From Oricola indica (GTDB taxonomy: Bacteria > Pseudomonadota > Alphaproteobacteria > Rhizobiales > Rhizobiaceae): DNA of 64,000 nt. The notes under the pieces are model-generated. The model did not search any database. It was given only the letters and a program-made list of their open reading frames with translations, and was not told the DNA's origin. Both the position numbers and the translations under genes were made by a program. Positions within the stretch are counted from its first letter, which is position 1, and each line of letters begins with the position of its first letter. Location of the stretch: contig NZ_JAINFJ010000003.1 of assembly GCF_019966595.1 (NCBI RefSeq), positions 434,001-498,000 of the forward strand. Reading direction: 5' to 3'. Positions 47,288 to 55,736 of this stretch are shown here, one piece after another.

Positions 47288-48067
47288 TCACACCCGATTG
47301 AGGTTAGTAGCGCTGTCCGACTCAAACTCGAGCGCCCCCATCAAACCCAAGATCCAACGATCAATATTTCTGTTTTTTCCTGGGCATCTTGTATTTGGGG
47401 CTTCATAAGCGCGTACAAAATCATGCTGTCCATACAACTCAATACACTTCATAATATTTTTCTTATAAGTCTCAATATATTTTACCTCTCCATCATTTGA
47501 ATTTCTTATTTTAATATTTATTCCGCTACTTCTTAATATCAGTGGCCAATTTTTTATGGGTTTTATATTATTTAAATCATCGAAAACTTCAGCAATATCA
47601 GCATCTATATAGGCTCTTAGCCATTTCAGTACCCTTCTCTTCTCAATTGTTCTTTCTGATTCATCTTTTTCACGACTAGATATTATTAGTTTTTTTATCT
47701 CACACTTCTTTAAAAGACGAGATCCAGTGACATGGGCGGAACGAGGGCTGTATCCGGCGTCGATAGCAGCCCGCATCGCATTTGGATTCTTACTATAGGA
47801 CTTCACAAATTCTCGGTGTCGGATGCGCAAACCGGATTTCTTATGACTCTCCTTGAGGTAGCACCTCTTTTTCATATTATCGCGCACCGCGGTCCTTCCG
47901 ATATATTTTTCGACTGATTTCCTCCGGAAACGAATCGTTCTCGGCCCAAGCATCATCCGTTGAGGGAATTTGGGGTTACTGTCCGCCCATCGCCAAACGG
48001 TACGCTCTGTCACGCCAAACATCCGGGCGATTTCTTTCACATCGATCAGATCTGGCCCTTGCGCCAT
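47288..48067 (-). CDS. HTH/terminase-small-subunit-like fusion protein
   Basis: 259 residues. Residues 1-60 are an excisionase/AlpA-type winged helix (IDVKEIARMFGVTERTVWRW, then GPRTIRFRRKSVEKYIGR). Residues about 80-210 resemble a phage small terminase: REFVKSYSKNPNAMRAAIDA with GYSPRSA and SRLLKKCEIKK, then ADIAEVFDDLNNIKPIKNWP with a following beta segment. The C-terminus ends in RGKN-like polar residues with no match. The gene is much richer in A/T and uses ATA, TTA and AGA codons, unlike all neighbours, indicating recent transfer. No large terminase lies next to it. The AT-rich 200 bases upstream probably hold its promoter. Confidence 0.65.
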   Translation of the reverse strand: MAQGPDLIDVKEIARMFGVTERTVWRWADSNPKFPQRMMLGPRTIRFRRKSVEKYIGRTAVRDNMKKRCYLKESHKKSGLRIRHREFVKSYSKNPNAMRAAIDAGYSPRSAHVTGSRLLKKCEIKKLIISSREKDESERTIEKRRVLKWLRAYIDADIAEVFDDLNNIKPIKNWPLILRSSGINIKIRNSNDGEVKYIETYKKNIMKCIELYGQHDFVRAYEAPNTRCPGKNRNIDRWILGLMGALEFESDSATNLNRV

Positions 48068-48270
48068 ACTCGCATCCTTTTGTGCAGGATTTTATCTTTT
48101 GATATCAATCATTTATTGCAGAAATAATGACATACCGTGACATTGTTTTTGTTTAAATATGTTTAATTTTTTGCGAATACTCCAGAAAAATCATGTCCAC
48201 TGCTAACGCAGATAGAGCCTCCCCAAAGAAATGGTTCCACCGTTATGTTTAGGAAAACGGAGGATCGAAG

Positions 48271-48837
48271 ATGCCCAAGAAGCGGCACAAACCGGAAGAG
48301 ATTGTCACGAAGTTACGGCAGGTTGATGTGCTTGTCGGCCAGGGGATGGCGCGTGTGGACGCCGTCTGCGAGGTCGCATAACCGAGCAGCCCTATTACCG
48401 CTGGAGGAAGCAATATGGCGGTATGGGAACGGACCGACGTGATCGATGTGCTGACCGATCTGTTCATCCTGCGCAGACCGCCGGCCTACATCCGCTCCGA
48501 AAATGGCCCTGAGTTCGTTGCTCAGGCGGTTCGAGACTGGATCACGGCTGTCGGCGCCAGACCCGCCTACATCGAACCGTGATCACCCGGGGAGAATGGA
48601 TACTGCGAAAGCTTCAATGGGTGTTTCCGCGACGAGTTCCTGAACGGGGAGAGCTTCCACAGCCTTCGAGAAGCGCAAATCCTGATTGAGTAATGGAGGA
48701 AGCACTACAACACCAAGAGGACACACAGCGCCTTGGGCTACCGCCCGCCAGCCCCGGAAAGCATCATCCCAATAGACCGAAGGCCCGCCATGCAGCAACA
48801 ATCACATTGGACCCGTCAAATGGGGCTGCTCGCTTAA
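48271..48837 (+). pseudogene. Remnant of an IS3-family transposase
   Basis: The first codons read MPKKRHKPEEIVTKLRQVDV, the start of an IS3-type OrfA; the frame ends after 36 codons and the OrfA tail QPYYRWRKQYGG continues in another frame. A deletion then joins to the middle of OrfB (DVIDVLTDLFILRRPPAYIR, then a SENGPEFVAQAV core). The OrfB part carries two in-frame stops, one before SPGENGYCESFNGCFRDEFL and one before WRKHYNTKRTHSALGYRPP. The first catalytic acidic residues are lost. Terminal inverted repeats were not recognised. Confidence 0.85.
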
Positions 48838-48840
48838 GGC

Positions 48841-49130
48841 GATGCGGCTGATCTGCACCGAACGCTCGGCCAAAGCCGCTCAACCAGTCGTTCAGCGTGA
48901 CGTCCTTGCGCTGATCGATCAACCCGACGACGATGACTTCATGGGCGTCAACGGGCAAGACACGGCGCCACCTCTGTGGCCGGGGCGTCGTCTCACCTTT
49001 CTTTGCCAGTGCGATCCAGTGGATCGCGCTCGATACACCCACCCCGAACTGTGCCGCTGTCCGCCGCGCCGACATGCCTCGGCCCAGCCATTCAAGACCC
49101 GCGCCCGAAGATCATCGCTGCGGTACGAAT
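48841..49130 (-). pseudogene. Remnant of an IS630-family transposase (N-terminal part)
   Basis: On the minus strand SARRTAAQFGVGVSSAIHWI followed by ALAKKGETTPRPQ and DAHEVIVVGLIDQRKDVTLN matches the N-terminal helix-turn-helix and linker of IS630-type transposases. A preceding RSDDLRARVL segment lies in another frame, and the catalytic domain is missing because the IS3 remnant abuts it. Confidence 0.75.
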
Positions 49131-49140
49131 TTTATGAGTG

Positions 49141-49389
49141 TCACAGCTCTTGCGGATACCGCAATCGAATACCCGGGCCAACGTCGCTTTCTTGGTCAAG
49201 AAATAGAATGCCACCGCCCTCCAGTGCGGATCGGAGTTTCATGACGGTCGTGACGGTACCTAAGACTGCCCCGGTCGACTGCTCAGCCCTCTGAACAGTT
49301 GTAAATCCAACAGCCGCCTTTTCCGCCAATTGCTTCTGTGTCCATCCAAGCATAACGCGAGCGGAACGAATCTGAGCGCCGGAGATCAT
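49141..49389 (-). CDS. XRE-family helix-turn-helix regulator
   Basis: 82 residues. A single Cro/CI-type domain: ISGAQIRSARVMLGWTQKQL, the recognition stretch AEKAAVGFTTVQRAEQSTGA, and a C-terminal GGILFLDQESDVGPGIRLRY. Small proteins of this kind commonly repress early genes of phages and islands. It is divergent from the Gp157-family gene with 82 bases between, placing it as the likely repressor of that module. Ribosome binding site is weak. Confidence 0.85.
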   Translation of the reverse strand: MISGAQIRSARVMLGWTQKQLAEKAAVGFTTVQRAEQSTGAVLGTVTTVMKLRSALEGGGILFLDQESDVGPGIRLRYPQEL

Positions 49390-49471
49390 TGAGTGATTAG
49401 ACGCTAATTATGGTTGCTATGATACTCATTTTGATGTTTAATACCCCAATTCTGATTAAGGAGACGTGCTT
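49390..49471. promoter_or_regulatory. Divergent control region of the XRE and Gp157 genes
   Basis: 82 AT-rich bases between two divergent genes. A candidate -10 box TATGAT lies at 49418-49423 with TTAGAC 15 bases upstream; several TGAT/ATCA steps could be repressor half-sites. AAGGAG at 49458-49463 serves the Gp157 gene. Boxes are by eye and unproven. Confidence 0.35.
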
Positions 49472-49972
49472 TTGAATACCGTAGCAAATGAACTTACCCG
49501 ATTCTCCGCCCTCCGTCGTCGTATTCTCGAAGCCGAACCCGATATCGACGATGAAACGCTGGCCGACACTCTGGAAGGGGCGACCAACCTGCTTGAAGCG
49601 CTCACCGCGCTGGTGCGCTCGGCAATTGACGATGCCGATCTGGTCGCGGCGCTGAAAACCCGCATAGCGGAAAACAGAGAAAGGCTCGATCGGCTGTCCG
49701 GGCGGCTGGAAAAGAAGCGCACGCTGGCACTGTTAGCGATGGAAGAAGCCGGACTCGACAGAATCATGGAGCCGGATTTTACCTTGTCGCTTCGCACCGC
49801 CCCACCAAGTGTGGTTGTGACCGATGAAAGCCTCATTCCCGAATGGTTCTTCGTGCCGCAGCCGCCAAAGCTCGACAAGCGGGCGCTTCTGGACACACTG
49901 AAGGCCGGCACCTTCGTCAATGGCGCGGCGCTATCGAACAGCCGCCGCTCGCTTTCGGTGCGCACGAAGTAA
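49472..49972 (+). CDS. Siphovirus Gp157 family protein
   Basis: About 166 residues. A helical N-terminus and a long coiled segment (RIAENRERLDRLSGRLEKKR) precede the conserved core TLALLAMEEAGLDRIMEPDF with SLRTAPPSVVVTDE and a C-terminal PKLDKRALLDTLKAG. PF05565 proteins belong to phage recombination/replication gene blocks; the function is not well defined. The TTG at 49472 sits eight bases from AAGGAG and is preferred over the GTG at 49466. The Rad52-like gene follows 17 bases later, so the two are an operon. Confidence 0.85.
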   Translation: MNTVANELTRFSALRRRILEAEPDIDDETLADTLEGATNLLEALTALVRSAIDDADLVAALKTRIAENRERLDRLSGRLEKKRTLALLAMEEAGLDRIMEPDFTLSLRTAPPSVVVTDESLIPEWFFVPQPPKLDKRALLDTLKAGTFVNGAALSNSRRSLSVRTK

Positions 49973-49988
49973 CGGCGGGGAGGATACG

Positions 49989-51101
49989 ATGAGCTTTGAT
50001 GCAAAACAGATCCGCCAATTGCGCGCCAAGCTGAAACCGCGCCATGTCCGCGCCCGAACCGAAGACGGCATCACGCTGTATTATCTCGAAGGCTGGCATG
50101 TGATCGGCGAAGCCAATCGGATCTTCGGTTTTGACGGCTGGAACCGTGAGACTGTGGAGAGCACCTGCGTCTATACAAAACATCTGGGCGTTCGCTTCGA
50201 GGCTGTCTACGTGGCGAGAGTACGCGTAACGGTCGCAACCGAAGGCGGGACGACGATCACACGGGAAGGTTCGGGGACAGGCGAAGCGAGCACGTCCACG
50301 CCGGGCAAGGCGCATGAACTTGCCCTGAAGGCGGCGGAAACCGATGCGACCAAGCGGGCACTGATGACCTTCGGCAATGCGTTCGGGCTCTCGCTTTATG
50401 ATCCCAATGGCTCACATCGGACAGCCGTCCCGCAAGCGATTAACGGACGCTACCAAGATGGCGGCATTATCGGAGCTTCTCCGGTCTCGAAGGACGCAGC
50501 TATCCCCACAGAAACCTCCTGCGACAAAAGTGATCCGGGGAAAGGCCGAGGTTCGAACCGGGGAACAAACGGCGCAACGATCGCTTGCGAAGCCGTTGCG
50601 CAACATGCCACCCCACAGATGGACCCGATCAATGGTTCCGGCCCTACGGCATCAAAAAGGAAGGATTCGGGTTCTTCACCCCAATCCGATCATCTGCCCG
50701 CGATCGACGCCGGTCGAGATCAGGCGGGCAAGGGCGGCACTTATCAAACCGATGAGGGAGTATCGAACCACAGGCCGCAATGCCGGATCGATAAATCGAC
50801 ACTTACCCTTTCCGAGCCGAAGCGCGTTCGCGATCCCGAGCATCTACGCTTTGTCGTTACCAATGGCTGTGCGATCTGCGGGCGCAACCGCACCCACGCC
50901 CATCACCTGACTTTTGCCCAGCCGCATGCTCTTGGTCGCAAGGTCTCTGATGAATTTACCGTTCCCTTGTGTGCGCAGCATCACGGCGAATTGCATCACG
51001 CGGGAAACGAAGAAGCATGGTGGCGCGACCACAAGCTTGATCCGCTTGCCATCGCTGACGACCTTTGGATGCGAAGTCGCAAAAAGAGAATGCGGCTTTG
51101 A
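49989..51101 (+). CDS. Rad52-like annealing protein fused to an HNH-type domain
   Basis: 370 residues. Residues 1 to about 145 form the Rad52/Rad22 core: LKPRHVRARTEDGITLYYLE, HVIGEANRIFGFDGWNRET, the charged VYVARVRVTVATEGGTTITR strand and KAAETDATKRALMTFGNAFG. A roughly 130-residue polar, low-complexity linker follows. The last 100 residues hold a zinc/HNH-like fold: NGCAICGRNRTHAHHLTFAQ and a second TVPLCAQHHGELHHAGNEE motif, as in DUF968 and RecA-dependent nuclease proteins. GGGGAGG lies before the ATG at 49989. Single-strand annealing with a linked nuclease is the expected activity; the combination is inferred from sequence. Confidence 0.85.
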   Translation: MSFDAKQIRQLRAKLKPRHVRARTEDGITLYYLEGWHVIGEANRIFGFDGWNRETVESTCVYTKHLGVRFEAVYVARVRVTVATEGGTTITREGSGTGEASTSTPGKAHELALKAAETDATKRALMTFGNAFGLSLYDPNGSHRTAVPQAINGRYQDGGIIGASPVSKDAAIPTETSCDKSDPGKGRGSNRGTNGATIACEAVAQHATPQMDPINGSGPTASKRKDSGSSPQSDHLPAIDAGRDQAGKGGTYQTDEGVSNHRPQCRIDKSTLTLSEPKRVRDPEHLRFVVTNGCAICGRNRTHAHHLTFAQPHALGRKVSDEFTVPLCAQHHGELHHAGNEEAWWRDHKLDPLAIADDLWMRSRKKRMRL

Positions 51102-52205
51102 AAAAGGCCCCGGTCGCGAGATGGACGAGACGCCAAACATTCGTATCCAGATCGCGGTCGAGGCGATATTTGTAGACCGCCATAACCAAAGGTCAAATGA
51201 TGGCGATCGCCTGATCGAGCAGTCGAGCAATTCCCGCGCGGAGCTTCTGATTGCGGTTCTGATATGATGGAACATTTGTGCGATGATAGCCTGGGTATTA
51301 TGAAATCTACCCGACGAGGTTTGGCGTTGGATTGATGCTCTGTTTCACGCCCCGTTTGCGCAGTGGCTCGATCGTGCCGGGCTCGTCGATATCTTCGAGG
51401 AAATGGGCCTTTCATGTTTATTGATACCCGCATCGCTCAAGAATTCCTGAGAACCATAATATGCTTTGAGGTTCGCGTGGGCCTTCATTTGAAAAGGTCG
51501 AAGGTCGCGTCATCGGACGGCATCAGATTACTGGCGAACAGTGTTAGTGTCTAACAGCCTCCCTCCGATCTTCATGTTATGTCCGCGGCTGAGCCGCGGA
51601 TCAGCGTGTTCGGCAAGAAGCACGTCTTTTGACGGGCAAGGAGAGGCGCTTAGAGACGAAGTTCACCGGTCCGCAAAACAATTTGGCTGCACGGGCCGTC
51701 CGGGATGTTGTGCGCACGGACAGTGGGTTTACTTGTCCCAGCACCTTCGCTTGCGAAGGATCACGGTGGATAGTCGTAAAGCCAAAGACACGCGCATTGA
51801 GGAGCCGTCGGCTGTATTCGGCACACGTTAATGTTGAACAATGCATACATGTCCCGTATTGTTATCGGGGGCTGGGTATTCCGAATGGAAAACACTCATG
51901 CACGTCACGATTCCCTTGTTCCGCGGCTGTCTGAAGATCAAATCATATCGCTATCTGCGTACGCGTGAACGCGATGGAGAGGTGCCGGTATGGAAAGTGG
52001 GCGGCCTATACCTCATCTATCGTCGCGCCCAGGGGTCCTGAAGTTCCTGATCGCGCTCGAATGTGGACAAAGCTATCCAGTGGCAGCTGAGTACACCGCC
52101 AGCGCGCTTGCAGGCTCGACCTCAACACTCCAGCAGCCGCGGGCGTCCTAACCGGCTCGCTCATTCTGGCAAACGGAGTGCCTGTTAAATTCCATCTCGG
52201 ATGAC
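51102..52205. other. Gene-poor tail of the island
   Basis: About 1.1 kb without a convincing gene. A short open stretch at 51304-51450 reads LPDEVWRWIDALFHAPFAQW and then DRAGLVDIFEEMGL, which looks like a fragment of a real protein, but its start is missing. Another frame at 51898-52041 (MHVTIPLFRGCLKIKSYRYL) is short and unrecognised. I see no repeats or att-like duplication here. Decayed mobile DNA is the simplest reading. Confidence 0.5.
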
Positions 52206-52280
52206 TGGCTGGGGCGGCTGGATTCGAACCAGCGCATGGCGGTACCAAAAACCGCTGCCTTACCGCTTGGCTACGCCCCA
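52206..52280 (-). tRNA. tRNA-Gln (anticodon TTG)
   Basis: Cloverleaf of 75 bases on the minus strand: acceptor TGGGGCG pairs with CGCCCCA, the anticodon stem GCGGT/ACCGC frames the loop TTTTGGT (anticodon TTG), and the T arm is CTGGTTCGAATCCAG. CCA is encoded. Its 3' end faces the decayed island. Confidence 0.97.
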
Positions 52281-52594
52281 ATGAGATCGCCGTCGCTGCG
52301 GCGAAACTGGGTCGTCGATATATTGGCAATTAAACGCCTGTCAACCGCCTATGTAGCAAGCTTGTCCGACGGCAGTGATCCGCATTGATGCCGATCGGGT
52401 TGGAGAAAATATTTATTGGCCAGTTCGAACAGTGCCTATTATTTTTCCGCATTAACTTATGTTTGGCAGCTGTAGCCATCTGATTGCCGTATTTAACTGG
52501 AATTGGCTACAGATCGGTAGATTTCACGGTTTACATGATTGCCTCATGAGGTATGCCTCGGGGACAACAACCGACGGATTCGGTTCGAGGTGGG
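52281..52594 (+). other. Leader region of the exopolysaccharide operon
   Basis: 314 relatively AT-rich bases between tRNA-Gln and the export lipoprotein gene. It should contain the promoter of the four-gene operon. A run near 52415-52455 (ATATTTATTGG, TATTATTTTTCCGC) is the most promoter-like. No clear operator is resolved. Confidence 0.4.
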
Positions 52595-53341
52595 ATGATC
52601 AGCACTGGATCGCAAAGACTGGCGCTTGCAGGCCTTATGGCGTTTTTGCTGTGGGGCTGCACCAGTGCGTCCGGAACGCTGGAAGACGCGTCCAACTCAT
52701 TTGCCGAAAACGAAGCCGGCGGTGATCTGCAGCTCGTCTCCGCCCTTCCCGCGCCCGCCAATACCAATAACGGCCTCGAACAAAGGCTCGCCGAGAACGA
52801 TCTGATAAAGGTGGACGTTTTCCAGGTCGATGAGCTCGACCGCGAGGTTCGCATCGATCCGCAGGGACGGATCAATCTGGCGCTAATCGGCACGGTGCAA
52901 GCCGGCGGCAAGACGATCCCGGAACTCGAAACGGAAATCGAACGCGCCTATGGCGCGAAATATCTGCAGAACCCCGAAGTCTCCGTCTTCGTCGAGGAAT
53001 CGGCCGGACAGAAAATCACGGTTGACGGCGCGGTCCGGAAACCGGGCGTCTATACGGTTACAAGCACCTCGACTCTGCTGGAAGTTGTTGCGCAGGCCGG
53101 CGGCTTTGCGGAGATCGCCGACGATCAAAAAACCTACATCTTCCGCGATGTCGGAGGACGCAAGCTGGTCGCCAACTACAATGTCAAGAATATCCGGAGC
53201 GGAAAGTCGCGCGATCCGCGCATCTTCGGTGGTGACGTGATTGTGTCATTTTCGTCCGGCTCGAAAATTGCTATGAGAAACCTGCGTGAAGCGCTGGGCG
53301 TCGCAAGTAGTGCGTCTTCCCTGGCCGTACTTCCGTTGTAA
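52595..53341 (+). CDS. Wza-like polysaccharide export lipoprotein
   Basis: 248 residues from the ATG at 52595, with GAGGTGGG upstream. A lipoprotein signal ends in LMAFLLWGCTSASG, the Cys being lipidated. The Poly_export domain starts near NDLIKVDVFQVDELDREVRI and includes INLALIGTVQAGGKTIPELE; an SLBB repeat follows with KITVDGAVRKPGVYTVTSTS. Such proteins form the outer-membrane/periplasm channel for capsule or exopolysaccharide. It is shorter than E. coli Wza, without the C-terminal membrane helix, so a separate outer-membrane pore may be needed. First gene of the operon. Confidence 0.9.
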   Translation: MISTGSQRLALAGLMAFLLWGCTSASGTLEDASNSFAENEAGGDLQLVSALPAPANTNNGLEQRLAENDLIKVDVFQVDELDREVRIDPQGRINLALIGTVQAGGKTIPELETEIERAYGAKYLQNPEVSVFVEESAGQKITVDGAVRKPGVYTVTSTSTLLEVVAQAGGFAEIADDQKTYIFRDVGGRKLVANYNVKNIRSGKSRDPRIFGGDVIVSFSSGSKIAMRNLREALGVASSASSLAVLPL

Positions 53342-53393
53342 AATTGATTTGGGACCAAGGTGACTGGTCCAACAAAGAGAACCCGGGGCCACC

Positions 53394-55736
53394 GTGAACA
53401 AATTCGAACCCGACAGGCGCTCTTATGAACTGCCGGCCATGGTCGAGCGCAATGTTGTTCATTATCAAGAACCTGCCTTCGGTTACGGTCGCCCACCGGA
53501 AGAGGAAGAAGACAGCCTCGATCCGCTAAAGCTGATCTGGTATGTCATTCACTATCGCTGGCTATTTGCCGCGTCTCTCCTGGCCGGGTTGGTAATCGGT
53601 GTTTTCGTAACCTTCCTTCAGACACCGCTTTATCGTGCAACGACCGATGTCGAGGTGATCACACCGAGCGCCAAGGTCATTCAGGATCTGGAACTCGTTT
53701 CGCAATCGGCCGATCTGCGCGCTTTCGAGACCGCACGCGAGAAGATGCAGAGCCGCGACCTCGCGCGCCGTGTCGTCTTTTCCCTTGGGTTAGCCGAGGA
53801 TGCAAAGTTCTTGGCACCGGCACCGAGCTTTTCGGTGATGAATCTCTTCAACCGTATTTTCAACTACTCGCCGACGGCCGTTCTGGACGACCTCGACGCC
53901 GAAACGCGTGAAGCCATGGCAGTCGGCAAGGTCCTGAGCGGCCTTTCCGTCGATTTGGTCCGCAACACTTCGATCCTTTCGGTCGGCTACAGCCACGCCG
54001 ATCCGGGATATGCAGCCGAGGTGTCGCGTCAGATTGTGCGCAGCTATATCGACCAAAATGTCGATAAAAGCGGTGAAACGTCCGATCTCGCCCGCCAGTT
54101 TATCGAGGAGCAGGTTCGCGAAACGAAGGCGAAGCTGCAGACGTCGGAAGAGGCGCTTGTCGAATATGCCAAGCAGGCGGGGATCACACTGACGGGCAAC
54201 GATGCCTCGCTGATCTCCGAGAACATTTCGAAACTCAATAACTCGCTTGGAGAAGCCCTACAGAACCGGCTTGAGGCGCAAGCGTATGTCCAGCAGGTCG
54301 AGGATGGCAACGCAGCGGCTTTGCCGGAAGTGTTCAAGAGCGACTCGATCCAGAACACCAAGCAAAAAATCGCTGCACTGAAAGCCACCTATCAGGAAAA
54401 GTTGACGACGTTGAAACCGGGCTTTCCGGAGATGCGTCGACTGCAGTCCCAGATCACGGAGTTACAAAAGCAGATTGATGCCGAGGTCGCCGCGATCGCC
54501 ACTGCAGCCAGAATCCGGTTTGCGCAGGCAGAGGAGAAGGTCTCAGGCCTGCGCGCCGAGATCTCCAAGCTCGAAGCGCAACAGGCTGAATTCCAGGACA
54601 AGAATATCCAGTACACGATCTTGCGCCGGGAGGTGGAATCCAATCGCTCGCAATATGATTCACTGATTTCGAAGCTGAATGAAGTTGGCGTCGGAGCAGA
54701 GCTGAGAACCACCAATGCCTCGATCATCGATCTGGCTGTGCGGCCAACAGCGCCCTATTCGCCGAGCCTGAAACTCAACCTTGCGCTGTCGCTGCTAATT
54801 TTCCTCACGCTCGCAGCAGCACTCGTCTATCTGCTCGAACTGATGCGCAACACCTTCACTGTACCGGATCAGGTGGAGAGCGAGCTGAAGATACCCGTGC
54901 TCGGCATTCTGCCGCGGACGCCCGAGGACGCGCTCGAAACCGAAATGGCGGATAACAAGTCGAGTCTTTCGGAAGCCTATCGGTCTCTGCGCACGTCGAT
55001 CCAGTTCACGGGTGTCGGCGACACGATGCACTCGCTTCTGATCACCTCGCCGGAGCAAAGCGAAGGCAAGTCGACAACCGCCTACAAGCTGGCGCACGAT
55101 TTTGCCGCTCTTGGAAAGAAGGTCCTCGTGGTCGATGCCGACATGCGCAAGCCGCGCATGCATCGGATGTTCAATACCGACAATTCAGCCGGCCTTAGCA
55201 ATGTGTTGTCAAACGTATTGCGAAAAGGGGACGTACGTTCGATCCTCCACCCCACTCACAATCCAAATATCACGCTGCTTGCCGCAGGCACGATTCCGCC
55301 AAATCCGGTCGAACTGCTGATGTCTCAGAAGATGGCAATGGCGGTCGCCCAGATGGCGAAATCCTATGACATCGTGATCATCGACGCGCCGCCGGTTCTG
55401 GGCCTCGCGGACGCGCCAGTTCTCAGTCGCCTGGCCGACGCGACGCTGCTTGTCGTCTCCTCGAAACAGGTAACCCGGAAATCGGCCAAGCACGCGCTGG
55501 AACGCCTCAGGAGCGCATCGGGCAATGTTGTCGGCGCCGCACTATCGAAATTCGCGGTCGATAAGTTCGATTACAATTACGCCTACCGCTACACGCAGTA
55601 TAACTATTACGGCTATGACAATGCGTCAGTTGAAATAGAAGATCATGGCACACGCGCATCCAAGGGCGACATCGCCGGCAAGCTGGCTCGCGGCGGGTCT
55701 GATCTCATTGATCGTTTCAAGCGCCGTTTTGATTAA
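53394..55736 (+). CDS. Wzc/ExoP-like polysaccharide co-polymerase and tyrosine autokinase
   Basis: 780 residues. Wzz-like periplasmic domain between two membrane helices (WLFAASLLAGLVIGVFVTFL near 57-76 and LALSLLIFLTLAAALVYLLE near 463-482) with a long coiled region between. The cytoplasmic kinase has Walker A SPEQSEGKSTTAYKLAHDFA, Walker A' VLVVDADMRKPRMH and Walker B YDIVIIDAPPVLGLADA. A tyrosine-rich tail (FDYNYAYRYTQYNYYGYDN) is the expected autophosphorylation cluster. It controls chain length and export. The apparent start is GTG at 53394; an internal ATG at 53439 is an alternative. Confidence 0.94.
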   Translation: MNKFEPDRRSYELPAMVERNVVHYQEPAFGYGRPPEEEEDSLDPLKLIWYVIHYRWLFAASLLAGLVIGVFVTFLQTPLYRATTDVEVITPSAKVIQDLELVSQSADLRAFETAREKMQSRDLARRVVFSLGLAEDAKFLAPAPSFSVMNLFNRIFNYSPTAVLDDLDAETREAMAVGKVLSGLSVDLVRNTSILSVGYSHADPGYAAEVSRQIVRSYIDQNVDKSGETSDLARQFIEEQVRETKAKLQTSEEALVEYAKQAGITLTGNDASLISENISKLNNSLGEALQNRLEAQAYVQQVEDGNAAALPEVFKSDSIQNTKQKIAALKATYQEKLTTLKPGFPEMRRLQSQITELQKQIDAEVAAIATAARIRFAQAEEKVSGLRAEISKLEAQQAEFQDKNIQYTILRREVESNRSQYDSLISKLNEVGVGAELRTTNASIIDLAVRPTAPYSPSLKLNLALSLLIFLTLAAALVYLLELMRNTFTVPDQVESELKIPVLGILPRTPEDALETEMADNKSSLSEAYRSLRTSIQFTGVGDTMHSLLITSPEQSEGKSTTAYKLAHDFAALGKKVLVVDADMRKPRMHRMFNTDNSAGLSNVLSNVLRKGDVRSILHPTHNPNITLLAAGTIPPNPVELLMSQKMAMAVAQMAKSYDIVIIDAPPVLGLADAPVLSRLADATLLVVSSKQVTRKSAKHALERLRSASGNVVGAALSKFAVDKFDYNYAYRYTQYNYYGYDNASVEIEDHGTRASKGDIAGKLARGGSDLIDRFKRRFD

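Larger units (their letters stand above)
47016..52205. mobile_element. Decayed mobile genetic island between cysNC and tRNA-Gln
   Basis: This 5.2-kb stretch breaks the tightly packed core genome. It holds an HTH/terminase-like gene, broken IS3 and IS630 transposases, an XRE repressor, a Gp157-family protein and a Rad52-HNH protein, with long gaps of decayed sequence. The right edge is the 3' end of tRNA-Gln, the usual integration point for phages and islands, and the tRNA is oriented so an element would sit at lower coordinates. By eye I found no second copy of the tRNA 3' end at the left edge and no integrase, so this is a remnant. Confidence 0.55.

Noticed and set aside
50377-50910. Plus-strand frame inside the Rad52-HNH gene
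   Set aside because: Shadow in another frame across the low-complexity linker.
51601-51846. Minus-strand frame of about 81 residues and an overlapping plus-strand frame at 51629-51934
   Set aside because: Neither has a recognisable domain or ribosome binding site, and they overlap each other in opposite directions within decayed DNA.
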